From contig CAZPUS010000010.1 of NCBI GenBank assembly GCA_964589825.1, positions 1 to 64,000 on the forward strand: DNA of 64,000 bases, written 5' to 3'. Shown here in pieces: positions 17,830 to 27,571 of the stretch. The notes under the pieces were generated by a model. That model saw only the letters and a program-made list of their open reading frames with translations, had not been told where the DNA came from and did not search any database. The stretch's first letter is position 1, and the number at the start of each line of letters is the position of its first letter. The position numbers and the translations under genes are program-made. Source of the DNA: CAZPUS01 sp964589825. GTDB taxonomy: Bacteria; Fibrobacterota; Chitinivibrionia; Chitinivibrionales; WJKA01.

Positions 17830-19130
17830 CGTTGCACATACTCCGGCTCGAGCGTGCAAAGATTTATACCCGACTCTCGGGCCATTTCTCCTACCGTCAC
17901 GAATCGATACCCCATATTTCTCAGCGAGTCGATAAGTCCGCCCAGTATCAGATGCACCTGCTCGTCCGGATTCTCTCTTTTTGTGCCTAAATGCATAAGG
18001 ATGATCCCTCCGTTTATTCCATGAGGTTTACGGGTTGCCAGCGTCATTATTTTATCCATCACCTCGTCCGGTGAACGATAGCCCGGTGTCTCCTCATCCG
18101 GAATCCAGTCATGAGTATCGAGCGTTACCCGCCAGGTATGTCCCTGACGCCATCCCACATGCATATAGCCTGCAGCGCGTCCCCAGGTACAGATCCGGCT
18201 GTTTCTTTCTCCATAGGGCGCGCGCCATAAAGGCGCGAGCCGATGATTCGTAACTTCCTTAAACACCTTACGCGTCTTCTCGAGTTGTCGGGCGATCATT
18301 TTGGAATCGACCCCGTCTCTGGTGGCGTGGGTACGTTTGCTGGCCCACGTCGTAAGATGAGGGTGCGACCAGGTATGGTTACCTATCTCGTGGCCCCGGG
18401 TTACAATCCTGCGGACAAGAGATGCATTGCGTCGGATAAAATAACCGGTTAAAAACATGGTGGCTTTTACATCCCGTGATGCCAGCGTGTCGAGTATGGC
18501 ATCTGCGACATTGGCAAACGATCCTCCGTCAAAAGTTAATGAAACAAGCGGCTTCTTCTGGATTCCGTTGTCGAAGCTCAACGGTATCCCTGCCGCATTC
18601 TTTTTAGAAAGAAGGCCGGATTGAGGAGAAACGACCTTCGGGGGGGGGCTTTGTCGACGGGGACGGTCTATGGATATATTCGAAGCTTTTTTGCGCTCCT
18701 TATCCGCCACATGTACGCGATCCATCGCCTCCATGTATTTGAGCCGAAATTCCTCCGCTGCTGCCTGCACACGTGTGTATTTACGCTGCATTGCGGCAAT
18801 CCGCTGCGATGCGCTGCGCAGACGGATTGTATTCCATATTCCCACCGTACCCAGCACAAGCCCGCTGCCCAGCAGAATAACCAGTATTAAACTCCCCACC
18901 CTGCCGTGTATGGACAAGAATTTTTTGCCTCTACCACCCTGTGCGTTTTCTATACAGGCACCAATGCCACATTCACGGGGAAAACAGGTATCACAGCAAT
19001 ATATTTCTCCCTTGTATATCACACAGCAGTCTATACATTCCCACTTACCGCACACATTACAACGGCCGAATGCCGGAGTATCCGGATGGTTGTTACAATA
19101 TTGTATGGAATGTGAAGAATCGAGACGCAT
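17826..19130 (-). CDS. B-box zinc finger / NodB polysaccharide deacetylase fusion
   Basis: A 434-residue protein with an unusual order: an N-terminal Cys/His-rich zinc finger (C12, H15, C24, C27, C32, C35, C45, C49), a membrane helix (about 79-99), a short coiled coil (105-150), a proline-rich linker containing a G9 tract (coding strand C9), and a C-terminal NodB domain. Motifs are TFDGG (199-203; the usual second Asp is Gly), HTWSH (252-256) and RAPYGE. The finger would lie in the cytoplasm and the deacetylase in the periplasm, acting on peptidoglycan or another N-acetylated glycan (inference). It sits between an MsbA-like exporter and the M50 protease. Confidence 0.88.
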   Translation of the reverse strand: MRLDSSHSIQYCNNHPDTPAFGRCNVCGKWECIDCCVIYKGEIYCCDTCFPRECGIGACIENAQGGRGKKFLSIHGRVGSLILVILLGSGLVLGTVGIWNTIRLRSASQRIAAMQRKYTRVQAAAEEFRLKYMEAMDRVHVADKERKKASNISIDRPRRQSPPPKVVSPQSGLLSKKNAAGIPLSFDNGIQKKPLVSLTFDGGSFANVADAILDTLASRDVKATMFLTGYFIRRNASLVRRIVTRGHEIGNHTWSHPHLTTWASKRTHATRDGVDSKMIARQLEKTRKVFKEVTNHRLAPLWRAPYGERNSRICTWGRAAGYMHVGWRQGHTWRVTLDTHDWIPDEETPGYRSPDEVMDKIMTLATRKPHGINGGIILMHLGTKRENPDEQVHLILGGLIDSLRNMGYRFVTVGEMARESGINLCTLEPEYVQR

Positions 19131-19159
19131 ACCCGCTCTCTAGTCAGGTTCAGGTGGAA

Positions 19160-21013
19160 TTATGTGTCGCACGAACGTGCACCAGGATCGGCAAACTGCA
19201 TATCATACAGCTGCTTGTATCGTCCTTGCTGTGCAAGCAGTGTTCGATGGTCCCCCACTTCCACGATTCTTCCCTGATCCATAACCACGATATTATCCGC
19301 ATGCTGCACTGTGGAAAGCCGATGTGCCACCACGAGCGTGGTTCTGTTTTTCATCAGGCGCTGAATTGCGGACTGTACTAGTTTTTCCGACTCTGTGTCC
19401 AGTGAAGAAGTCGCTTCATCGAAAATAAGTACCGACGGATTCTTTAACAATGCACGGGCAATAGAAATACGCTGACACTGTCCTCCCGAAAGCATCACGC
19501 CGTTCTCCCCGATAAACGTCTGATACCCTTCGGCCAGCTGTGTTATAAACTCATGGGCATTGGCCGCTTTCGCCGCTTCTACTACCTGATCGATACTCGC
19601 GTGCGAAACACCGTAGCCGATGTTATTATAGACAGTGTCATTGAACAGCACGGTCTGTTGTGTCACTATTCCATAAAGTCGACGAAGCGAAGCAACGTCG
19701 ACATCTCTGATATCCTGATCGTCTATACGAATGGAGCCCTGATTGACCTCATAAAACCGTGCCAGTAGATCGAGCATTGTCGACTTACCGGCGCCACTCG
19801 CACCCACAAGCGCTACCACCTCTCCTTTTTCCACCGTCAGGCTGATATGATGTAATACCTGCTTCTGCGTACCGGGATAAGTAAAACAGACATCTTGAAA
19901 GGAAATCGCCCGGTTGAAGCAAGGTACATGCCGGGATTGTGCGGGAAACACCTGTTCCGCAGGCATGTCGAGTATACCAAAAATACGATCCGCAGCCGCC
20001 AATCCGCTTTGTATGGTATTGTTTATCCCACCCAGTGCTTTCCACGGCTGATAGGAAAATATCAAAAGGGTAAGATAACGGACGAAATCTTCAGCGGTCA
20101 TTCCTTTGTGCGACAGCACTTCCCGACCGCCATACCAGAGAAGCCCCACCGCCATACAGATGCCGAGTGTCTCGGTGAGCGGCGAGGTGAGCGCCCTGAC
20201 TTTACGGGATCTGAAGGAGGAGTGGACAAATTTGTTGTTTTCCTGATGAAATTTCGCGGTCTCCGCTTCGTTCATGTTGAACATCTTTACAATCCGCACA
20301 CCCGCAATCGTTTCCCGAAGTACCGAAACCAGGCCCGCCATATCGTTGAGCACGCGCTTGCTGCGCCGCTTAACCGTTTTGCCGATTCGAACGATAACAT
20401 AACCCAAAATCGGATAGATCAGAAAAACAAGAAGCGTCATCTTGAAATTGATGATCAGCAATAGCACGATAAACGTAACCAGCCGAATCGGCTCCGTAAC
20501 GAGTTTACTGATGGTATTGGTCATTGCCGCATTTATCCGCTGCACATCGTTGAGTACGATCGACATCACGTTACCCGATTTGTTCTGATCGAAATAGCTT
20601 ACCGGTAATCGCAGCGTATGCGAGTAAAGACTGTTGCGGACATCTCTCACTACCCTGAGATTGAGAAAAGCCACTACAAGAGACTTTATATAAATGAATA
20701 GATCTTTTAAAAAAAATGAAACCAGAAATATCAGACACACACGCATAAGCGTGATATGCGGCTTTGATGAATGTACTAGTGAGTAGAACCATGCCTTGAG
20801 AAATGAATTGAGTTCATTCCAGGAAAAAGCATGCGACGTGACGTGTGATTTGTCCGGGTTGAACAACACTTCGGTGAGAGTCCCGACTGTCCACAGGGAG
20901 ACGCTTTCCGCGGCAACAATACATAATGAGAGCAGTACCGAAAAAAACAACCAGTGCAGGTATGGACGCACGTAACCGAGCATGCGCAGATATGTACGAG
21001 GATTTTTTTTCAT
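19160..21013 (-). CDS. ABC transporter, fused permease/ATPase (MsbA-like)
   Basis: A 617-residue half-transporter with six membrane helices (about 15-330) followed by an ATPase domain: Walker A GASGAGKST, signature LSGGQCQRISIARA, Walker B VLIFDEATSS, H-loop VVAHRLS. It most resembles lipid A/lipid exporters of the MsbA type. The LPS-related genes elsewhere in the window (LpxL-like, GT9) are compatible with that, but drug or peptide export cannot be excluded. It lies in a run porV-like, ispE, this gene, deacetylase, M50. No clear ribosome site precedes the ATG. Confidence 0.9.
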   Translation of the reverse strand: MKKNPRTYLRMLGYVRPYLHWLFFSVLLSLCIVAAESVSLWTVGTLTEVLFNPDKSHVTSHAFSWNELNSFLKAWFYSLVHSSKPHITLMRVCLIFLVSFFLKDLFIYIKSLVVAFLNLRVVRDVRNSLYSHTLRLPVSYFDQNKSGNVMSIVLNDVQRINAAMTNTISKLVTEPIRLVTFIVLLLIINFKMTLLVFLIYPILGYVIVRIGKTVKRRSKRVLNDMAGLVSVLRETIAGVRIVKMFNMNEAETAKFHQENNKFVHSSFRSRKVRALTSPLTETLGICMAVGLLWYGGREVLSHKGMTAEDFVRYLTLLIFSYQPWKALGGINNTIQSGLAAADRIFGILDMPAEQVFPAQSRHVPCFNRAISFQDVCFTYPGTQKQVLHHISLTVEKGEVVALVGASGAGKSTMLDLLARFYEVNQGSIRIDDQDIRDVDVASLRRLYGIVTQQTVLFNDTVYNNIGYGVSHASIDQVVEAAKAANAHEFITQLAEGYQTFIGENGVMLSGGQCQRISIARALLKNPSVLIFDEATSSLDTESEKLVQSAIQRLMKNRTTLVVAHRLSTVQHADNIVVMDQGRIVEVGDHRTLLAQQGRYKQLYDMQFADPGARSCDT

Positions 21014-21133
21014 TTATGACAAGAAAAATACCATTTGTGAGCTTCATTGTTGCGCCGAATACGAAACATGGCGCACTACATTGGTTTAATCCAAACGATT
21101 GAGGTATGCACACGACAGTAAGCCATGCTGCTA

Positions 21134-22021
21134 TCAATGCGTTTCAGGCACGGACTGCACATTTGCATTTGTATCACAGGTGCGTACCGCCTGCGCATCC
21201 CAGTCGATCGATTCCGCCACGTGCCGTGCATGGGCACGGTCCTTTGCCACACCTATCATAGTGGATCCAGACCCGCTCATAAGTGCAGTCTCACATCCAT
21301 AATGCAGAAGCTGCTGTTTGATTACACCAAGTTGTGGAAAGTGCTCAAAAACAAACCGTTCAAAATCATTGTGCATCGATGCCACTACCTGCGCTCGATC
21401 ATTGGCCTTAAAACCTTCTTTCATCATCTGTGTCCTATCACGCAGCATATTGATGCGCATATAATCAAGGCAACTATATGCAAATGGTGTCGACACTCCA
21501 AACGGTGGGCGCACCAATACAAAATCGAATGTTAAATCGGTTTGTATCTCATCGACATCGAGTGTCGTTTCAGTATCCAGGGCGGTGGTTGAATAAAAAA
21601 AATACGGTATATCCATTCCGATGTGTTGACCGATCGCTGCAAGCCGGTCGACACTGAATCCGCAATCCCACAAAGTATTACACAACGCAAGTACGGCTGC
21701 AGCATCTGCGCTTCCCCCTGCAAGACCTCCTGCCGCAGGAATATGTTTATGAAGCGTAATATGCACCCCGGAAGAAATCCCGGCCTCTTTCCGAAGCCTT
21801 TCGGCTGCTTTCCAGCACAGGTTCTTTCTGTTCGATACGACATCGTTTCCTGCGACCTCGAGGGATATACTATCGGCTGCCGTAACCTTCACGCCATCAC
21901 AGATATCTATGCGATGCTTTATCGCACTGATACGATGGTATCCTGAAAAAGGCCCCTCTTCAAGTCGCTTTTCGATGTCGAGCGCGAGGGTTATCCTCGC
22001 ACATGCGCGCAATACGCTCAT
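21134..22021 (-). CDS. ispE: 4-diphosphocytidyl-2-C-methyl-D-erythritol kinase
   Basis: A GHMP kinase of 295 residues that phosphorylates CDP-methylerythritol in the non-mevalonate isoprenoid pathway. The ATP loop is PAAGGLAGGSADAAA (about 94-108), the N-terminal substrate Lys position is replaced in CARITLALDI, and the third motif is ALMSGSGSTMIG. An AGGAG site lies 10 nt before the ATG. IspD, two steps before in the same pathway, is encoded at 50.7 kb. Confidence 0.93.
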   Translation of the reverse strand: MSVLRACARITLALDIEKRLEEGPFSGYHRISAIKHRIDICDGVKVTAADSISLEVAGNDVVSNRKNLCWKAAERLRKEAGISSGVHITLHKHIPAAGGLAGGSADAAAVLALCNTLWDCGFSVDRLAAIGQHIGMDIPYFFYSTTALDTETTLDVDEIQTDLTFDFVLVRPPFGVSTPFAYSCLDYMRINMLRDRTQMMKEGFKANDRAQVVASMHNDFERFVFEHFPQLGVIKQQLLHYGCETALMSGSGSTMIGVAKDRAHARHVAESIDWDAQAVRTCDTNANVQSVPETH

Positions 22022-22043
22022 TTACATACGCTCCTGGTCTAAT

Positions 22044-23291
22044 TTACAGATGCAATGACGCATATATACCGAACTGTTGTCGGGCAACATAGAGATCGAT
22101 GGCAAGCGGATCGAGGTCAATACCGCCGCCGGCACTCAGGGAATGTGCGGCGATTTTGGTATCGCCATACAGCGCGCTATAGGACAACTCGATCGGCGCA
22201 TACGCATAACCTGTCCGTACAGTGAACACCTCTCCCCATCGTGTCTGAATTCCGCAGCGGAAAAAAAACCGAATGGGAATTCCTCCCGATAAAAGCCCTA
22301 CTGAAGAGACATCGACCGGTACATGAAGCATGACCGGGGCAAAAAAACCGTCTATCGTTTTTCTGAAGACTATGCCGGCGGTAAACGTCCGGTACACCCC
22401 CGGCATCCACCCTTGTATAATAGCCGCGGTATCCGCGTATCTCAATGAATCCATATAGAGTGTATCCCGTGGAGCAGAACGATACACTGTATCGACACGA
22501 TGCCACAGTGACGGTCGACGACGCTGCCACGAATATCCCAGCGCATTACCGAGCATGGCACCAAAATCGACATGGGGAGCAACGGCTCGCTGATAAATCC
22601 CCACATCAAGGCCAATCTCACGATGTGCGATATTCTGTGACCCGACCCAATCGGCTACAGGCGCATACAGCGTATCGATATCATGTTGCACCAGAGAAAT
22701 CCTGCGCAGTGGCAATGAATCGTAGCATGCACTCCTCCAGTCAAAACGACTTGCCCGAAGATGGATGCCGATATCGATTGGACCGCGATCCATTGTATAG
22801 GGGAATATCCTTGTTGAGAGGCCGATACGGCCACGCTGCATCGTATTTCCCTGACGCGAACGGGCATTAACAATCGAGATTCCGGTGGTAACATATTCTT
22901 CTATGGTGTACTCTCCTGCCCCCTGTTCCAGATGTGCATCGAACATCGGAGTGAGCCCTATCCCGACACCTGCTGCAATCGTAGCACCATCCTGCTGATA
23001 GATATGATGCATGTGGGCAAGTGCAGGATTTCTGGAAGAACCGGAAAACGCAGTTGTGAGTGCACATCCTGCTGTACCCAGTGCCGAGATACGGGGGTGC
23101 ACATCACCATAGACATGGTACAGCTCAAATGCCGGGGTATTATGCGGAAGCTTATCACTTCCCTGCTGTGCATACAAACAAGAATACATCAGCACAACGG
23201 TTGACAGTACGCATACAAAGCAATAGCAGGATACGTGATATTTTGAGCGGTGGATACTTGAAACGATTCCGATCATGAGGGAAAAATACAT
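22044..23291 (-). CDS. PorV/PorQ-like outer membrane beta-barrel protein
   Basis: A 415-residue secreted protein with a long N-terminal signal (hydrophobic core about 22-40, cleavage near LYAQQGS), then ISALGTAGCALTTAFSGSSRNPA, a PorV/FadL-like opening in which an early strand is followed by an NPA motif, and a repeated amphipathic strand pattern. It ends LSAGGGIDLDPLAIDLYVARQQFG, like the last strands of PorV/UPF0164 proteins. Such proteins serve as type IX secretion shuttle or anchor proteins; a PorU-like sortase is encoded 6 kb away. It lies 22 nt before ispE. Confidence 0.7.
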   Translation of the reverse strand: MYFSLMIGIVSSIHRSKYHVSCYCFVCVLSTVVLMYSCLYAQQGSDKLPHNTPAFELYHVYGDVHPRISALGTAGCALTTAFSGSSRNPALAHMHHIYQQDGATIAAGVGIGLTPMFDAHLEQGAGEYTIEEYVTTGISIVNARSRQGNTMQRGRIGLSTRIFPYTMDRGPIDIGIHLRASRFDWRSACYDSLPLRRISLVQHDIDTLYAPVADWVGSQNIAHREIGLDVGIYQRAVAPHVDFGAMLGNALGYSWQRRRPSLWHRVDTVYRSAPRDTLYMDSLRYADTAAIIQGWMPGVYRTFTAGIVFRKTIDGFFAPVMLHVPVDVSSVGLLSGGIPIRFFFRCGIQTRWGEVFTVRTGYAYAPIELSYSALYGDTKIAAHSLSAGGGIDLDPLAIDLYVARQQFGIYASLHL

Positions 23292-23505
23292 TCCCCGACA
23301 AGATCAAATACCGCAGCTGCCTTCAGTGCAGCACTGGCACACATTATTTTTTGCCTACACATTTGTTGTACAGGATATATCCGGTGTGATTCTTTGCTCT
23401 TCATGCGACACTGAGCGATTTTTTACCTAAATTGCGCGGTTTTTTATGGAAAGCTGTTGTCATCAAAACACCTCAGGTTAGGTTCAAATCATTCAAGGAG
23501 CTGCA

Positions 23506-24840
23506 GTGGCCTCTCCCGATGCATACATGCACAGCGAAGTTACTCATCTTCGCAACAGAATACACGGTAAAAGTGTTCCCGAAATTGTGGAATCGCTCGA
23601 CTCCCTTGAAAAAGGCGACCGAATTATGCTCTTTCGCAGCCTGCCCAGAGATACCGCGGCCGATGTATTCGCACAACTCGATCCCGGAGACCAGGATAAG
23701 CTGCTGGATGAGCTCGGTGACCGTGTAACGCGTGAAATTCTCGAACGTCTCGAGCCGGATGAACGAACCGCACTTTTTGAAGAACTTCCCGCAGAGGTCA
23801 CTACCCGGCTGATGGGGCTTCTTAACAAGGAGGATTTCAAAGAGACAATGTGGCTGCTGGGCTACCCGCAGGAAAGCATCGGCCGCCTTATGACACCCGA
23901 CTATATTGCCGTAAAGCCCCACTGGAGTGTCGCACACGCTCTTTCTCATATCCGCCAGCAAGGTCGTGCCTACGGAGAGACAATCAGTCGTGTTTTCGTC
24001 ACCGATACTGCCGGAAAACTACTCGATGATATAAAACTGCAGCGTTTTATCCTTGCAGAGCCCGATGCAACGGTTGAACAGATTATGGACTACTCTTTTG
24101 TATGCCTCTCCGCATTCGACGATCGAGAAGAAGCGGTGCGAATCATGAAGAAATACAATATCGCATCGATCGCTATTCTCGATTCGCAGGGGATCCTCAT
24201 TGGTATAGTTACTATAGATGACATGCTCGACGTCGCGGAGCAGGAAGTAACAGAAGACATCCATAAATCAGCATCTCTCTCTCCGCTGGAACGTCAATAC
24301 AGCAGCACCGGTCCGTTGAACCTTTACAAAAAACGAATCGGGTGGCTAACAGGACTCGTACTGATGAATACCATTTCAGCGGGTATTATTACCTACTTTG
24401 AACATCGCCTCAGTGCAACAATCGGACTCGTTGCCTTTATCCCCATACTACTGGGAACCGGCGGAAACGTCGGTGCCCAGTCCGCCACCCTTATCATCCG
24501 GGCACTCGTGACCCAGGATATCGAACCATCCGAATGGGTTCGTGCCCTTGTAAAGGAGTGTGTAGTCGGCCTGCTGCTGGGACTCTCTCTCGCGATCCTT
24601 ATCTGGATAATCAGTCAGATAAAAACAGGAACCGGTATGCACGCGGTGGAACTGGGCGTCACCGTCGCCTTCACCATGGTAGCTATCGTGGTCGTGGCAA
24701 ACATCCTGGGAGTGGTATTCCCCTTTATCCTATCCAGCCTCCGTATCGATCCTGCTATTGCGAGTACCCCGCTTATTACCACGCTTGCCGACGCCACGGG
24801 CCTTATCATCTATTTCTCTGTGGCAAACGCGATTTTTTAG
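23506..24840 (+). CDS. mgtE: Magnesium transporter MgtE
   Basis: A 444-residue Mg2+ channel with the standard order: cytosolic superhelical N domain (20-125), two CBS domains (about 130-255, including the ITIDDML motif), a connecting helix, and five membrane helices with the pore region GTGGNVGAQSATLIIRAL. The start is GTG 23506 with AAGGAG five bases upstream; the first ATG is too far in. No riboswitch is evident in the 214-nt upstream region. Confidence 0.95.
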   Translation: MASPDAYMHSEVTHLRNRIHGKSVPEIVESLDSLEKGDRIMLFRSLPRDTAADVFAQLDPGDQDKLLDELGDRVTREILERLEPDERTALFEELPAEVTTRLMGLLNKEDFKETMWLLGYPQESIGRLMTPDYIAVKPHWSVAHALSHIRQQGRAYGETISRVFVTDTAGKLLDDIKLQRFILAEPDATVEQIMDYSFVCLSAFDDREEAVRIMKKYNIASIAILDSQGILIGIVTIDDMLDVAEQEVTEDIHKSASLSPLERQYSSTGPLNLYKKRIGWLTGLVLMNTISAGIITYFEHRLSATIGLVAFIPILLGTGGNVGAQSATLIIRALVTQDIEPSEWVRALVKECVVGLLLGLSLAILIWIISQIKTGTGMHAVELGVTVAFTMVAIVVVANILGVVFPFILSSLRIDPAIASTPLITTLADATGLIIYFSVANAIF

Positions 24841-24901
24841 CTTTTTTTGTGTACCACCCCGACGCGGCTGCGAATGTACCGGTTACATCGGTTGAACTTC
24901 G

Positions 24902-25774
24902 TTACCCTCCGAGTCGTATCCTACTGCCGAGTGTCACGGTAAAAAAATGGAGCCAGTTTTTCACATAGCCGTCTCCCGGACCGACATCATCGGTATTTGT
25001 CCCGACCGCGCCTCCTCCGAGATAACGCAGGGTCAGATTAAGAGAGCCTCTGCCATCCATTACCCCGACACCGGTACGCACCGCAGCATCGAGAATCGCA
25101 CCAACCACCTCCTCATCGCTGCCGTTGAGATAACTTACGGGCGCGTAAAAGCCATCCGCCTCGGCCCCGCAATAGAATCCATTGTCGAAATGATGACGTG
25201 CATGAAACTTCAGCACCGGAACCGGTCCGATATCTCTGTTGTCCCGGTAGCGTGTGCCGTCAAGCGATTCGAATACGATGCGGGCGTTGCGAATCTGCAA
25301 CGAAATACCGGCCCCCAGCATAGTCGCCTTTGATCGACTGAAATCATACATCCAGCTCACCCGGTAAAAAGGAAATGCATAGACAAAACGCATTGGAGTG
25401 CCCGGTTCAAACACCTGCCTGTCTACTACGAGAGAATCCCGCACCGAGGCAGTTGTCTCAAGCTTCAGCGGCTGATACAGCAACACAAAGATATGTCGCG
25501 TCCCCACTCTCATGTCCATACCGAATCGGGAAAATGCAAAGAGGATATCCTGACCACCACTTTTTCGATAGTCGAAGTATGTCCCTTTTTTATCAAACTG
25601 TATGCGGTGATCAATTACTCCCAGAAATCCCTGCTCCATGGAAAGCTGCACCGAAGAAACAGGATCCGGTGAACCAGAAGCGAACGTATTCGATATACCG
25701 ATACAGATGAAACCCAGAACAGCAGCAACGCGCCAATGTCGTAGTGCGACACTAAAAAATCTACTGCACTTCAT
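24902..25774 (-). CDS. Predicted outer membrane beta-barrel protein
   Basis: A 290-residue protein with a signal peptide (about 14-33, ending NTFASGS) and alternating strands of 8-12 residues through to a terminal strand (FFTVTLGSRIRLGG). It has no recognisable catalytic motif. Aromatic residues at strand ends suggest a small barrel of the opacity/OmpW type. It is convergent with mgtE. Function unknown. Confidence 0.7.
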   Translation of the reverse strand: MKCSRFFSVALRHWRVAAVLGFICIGISNTFASGSPDPVSSVQLSMEQGFLGVIDHRIQFDKKGTYFDYRKSGGQDILFAFSRFGMDMRVGTRHIFVLLYQPLKLETTASVRDSLVVDRQVFEPGTPMRFVYAFPFYRVSWMYDFSRSKATMLGAGISLQIRNARIVFESLDGTRYRDNRDIGPVPVLKFHARHHFDNGFYCGAEADGFYAPVSYLNGSDEEVVGAILDAAVRTGVGVMDGRGSLNLTLRYLGGGAVGTNTDDVGPGDGYVKNWLHFFTVTLGSRIRLGG

Positions 25775-25796
25775 AATAGTCCCCCGCTTTCTTTAC

Positions 25797-25957
25797 CCTG
25801 AATTGAACGATTGTTTTAATGAAAGCTACGGTGAACCGTGCATGCTTTCGTGCTCTCGAAAATTGCGGGGCAACCTTATTTGTTGGCTCTTGGTTTTCAA
25901 GAATGCAAGAGTTGTGCCGATGGCAGCAGCTTCACAAACAGAATTGCTCGATTCAGG
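25797..25957 (+). repeat. Dispersed palindromic repeat, full copy A
   Basis: A 161-bp element with imperfect inverted ends of about 30 nt (left CCTGAATTGAACGATTGTTT; right ends in GCTCGATTCAGG) and an internal partial hairpin (CAACC/GTTGG near 25871-25886). It aligns over its full length with copy B at 27329-27488 (I estimate roughly 60-65% identity by eye). The rest of the 25775-26237 intergenic region shows nothing else. Confidence 0.75.
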
Positions 25958-26237
25958 TTTACGTAACACGTTTAATAATCGTGATCCATAGAAATTAAAG
26001 AGAAATAACATGAAACCGGTTCATGCTGTCATTATTTGAGGGTACGCGTTTTCAGGGTGTGATAATCCGGACTCCATCACTGCCCGGTCATCTCTGATCC
26101 GGAAAACGAAGAAGAGGCACTCCCGGAATGGTGCTGTGGTATGAAAACCCGGCGTTATCCCGTGCGGATATTACGTGTTGAAAAAAACTGCAACCGTCTG
26201 TCCTTTACGCCTTCTGTACCATGCCTGTTCCTGCGCA

Positions 26238-26999
26238 TCAGCGTCTGCCATATCGTCCGTAGGATATGTTTCTGTCGGTTGTATTGGCATTCTGTTCTTT
26301 CTGAGCCTCTCCCGAAGCTGCTGCGGGTATGCCCTGAGAGGCATTTGCGGAGGATTTTTCGACAGATGTGTGAGATTGCTGTCTGGATTCGTTCTGTGAA
26401 GACGCAGACGAATTATGCCCGGGAGACAGAGACGCGCCCGGTCCCTGCGATGATGAGGTGGTAGCATCTTTTGCGGTCTCAGACGGCTTGGACGCCGCGG
26501 TCTTTGCAAAAGGGGCTCGCTTTTTCTGAGTACCGTAGCTCTGTCCGGTCTTGGATTGACCAGACTCGCTCCGGTTACGCATGGCGTTCGAATCTCCATT
26601 GCGGGAGGATTCTTGGCCTCGATCCTTTTTTGAAGGACCCTTGTCTGAGGGTTGCCCGTTATTATTCGACGAAAACTGTTTTTTATTATTAAACTGTCTC
26701 TTTGCATGAGTACTTTTTTTCTTCGGTTTTGGCCCCCTTTGCATGTCCTTGCGAGCTTTCTTTTGAGTCTGCTCCATACTTTTCAGTTTCTTATTCACAT
26801 CCTTCAGATTCTGTTCCACTTCACTCGATGCTGGCTTTCTGCTGTTTTTTCTGTCAGGCTGATACCTTTTGGAAGTGTGATAAGAACTGCGTGAAGACCC
26901 ATATGTCTCTATTTTTTTCGCGGTACGAAGCGCCAGAATAAGCGTGACGGTCTGAACACACAAAATTATTGTCAATAATGCAATTACTGCTGAAATCAT
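26238..26999 (-). CDS. Single-pass membrane protein with basic low-complexity tail
   Basis: A 253-residue protein: one hydrophobic helix (2-23), a short coiled-coil segment (about 62-85), then a long disordered region very rich in Ser, Lys, Gln, Asn and Arg. The start has GGAG nine bases upstream. Low complexity prevents family assignment; the basic tail could bind nucleic acid, polysaccharide or membrane. The gene lies between two same-orientation copies of the 160-bp repeat, and its composition differs from neighbours. Long open frames on the opposite strand are shadows. Confidence 0.65.
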   Translation of the reverse strand: MISAVIALLTIILCVQTVTLILALRTAKKIETYGSSRSSYHTSKRYQPDRKNSRKPASSEVEQNLKDVNKKLKSMEQTQKKARKDMQRGPKPKKKSTHAKRQFNNKKQFSSNNNGQPSDKGPSKKDRGQESSRNGDSNAMRNRSESGQSKTGQSYGTQKKRAPFAKTAASKPSETAKDATTSSSQGPGASLSPGHNSSASSQNESRQQSHTSVEKSSANASQGIPAAASGEAQKEQNANTTDRNISYGRYGRR

Positions 27000-27328
27000 A
27001 GTCTATACTCCGTTTAGTTAACATTACCAGCTTTATAAGAGAAACCGTATCCCACCGCTGGGCACGATACCTAAAACCGGTACTTGAAAAATGACCGGGT
27101 GACGTGCATTGGGTTAACTACCGGGGAGTTTTCATTGGTCCGTAATGCTTTGTACCGGGCAGCAGATCTGTTTAAATACGCACTAACATGCAAGGGTCAC
27201 AAGCGTAGTGCACCCTGCGTGTTACATCCGGCACATTACGAATACCACGAAGTGCCTCTTCATCTGTAAATTACCGTCTTTTCAAAGAGCGTATATACGA
27301 AAAATACATTCTAGAAAATATCCATGCA
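27000..27328. other. Intergenic region without recognised features
   Basis: These 329 nt between the low-complexity gene and repeat copy B hold no convincing ORF, RNA gene or terminator. Short open frames here lack ribosome sites. Confidence 0.4.
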
Positions 27329-27488
27329 TGAATGCAACGGTTGATTTTATGAAAGCTGCGATGAGCCGTGCTGCTATTGTGTTCTTAAAAAGTGTAAGAC
27401 AACCTTGCTGGTTGTCTCAATGATTTTCGAGAATATGCACGTAGTACGGATGACAACAAATTTCGCACACAAATCCGCTCAATTCGGG
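27329..27488 (+). repeat. Dispersed palindromic repeat, full copy B
   Basis: A 160-bp copy of the same element in the same orientation as copy A. The internal hairpin is perfect here (AGACAACC 27397-27404, loop TTGCT, GGTTGTCT 27410-27417). The right end (TTTCGCACACAAATCCGCTC) matches copies C and D. The frame that is open in copy A contains several stops here, so it is unlikely to encode a protein. Confidence 0.75.
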
Positions 27489-27571
27489 TCATAGTATCAT
27501 AACGATAGCTACACGCAGCGACAGGCACCCGATACCCTAACGCGACCTTCCGCCATGCGGGCCAGGCAGTA

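Noticed and set aside
23292..23505. Possible Mg2+ riboswitch before mgtE
   Set aside because: The region is only 214 nt and I could not draw the nested stems of the known M-box; no supporting motif was found.
25823..25990. Open frame inside repeat copy A (begins MKATVNRACF)
   Set aside because: The same frame in copy B has several stops and copies C and D are partial, so it is more likely a non-coding palindromic element than a protein gene.
26141..26464. Plus-strand ORFs opposite the low-complexity gene
   Set aside because: They are shadows of a biased-composition gene and have no ribosome sites.
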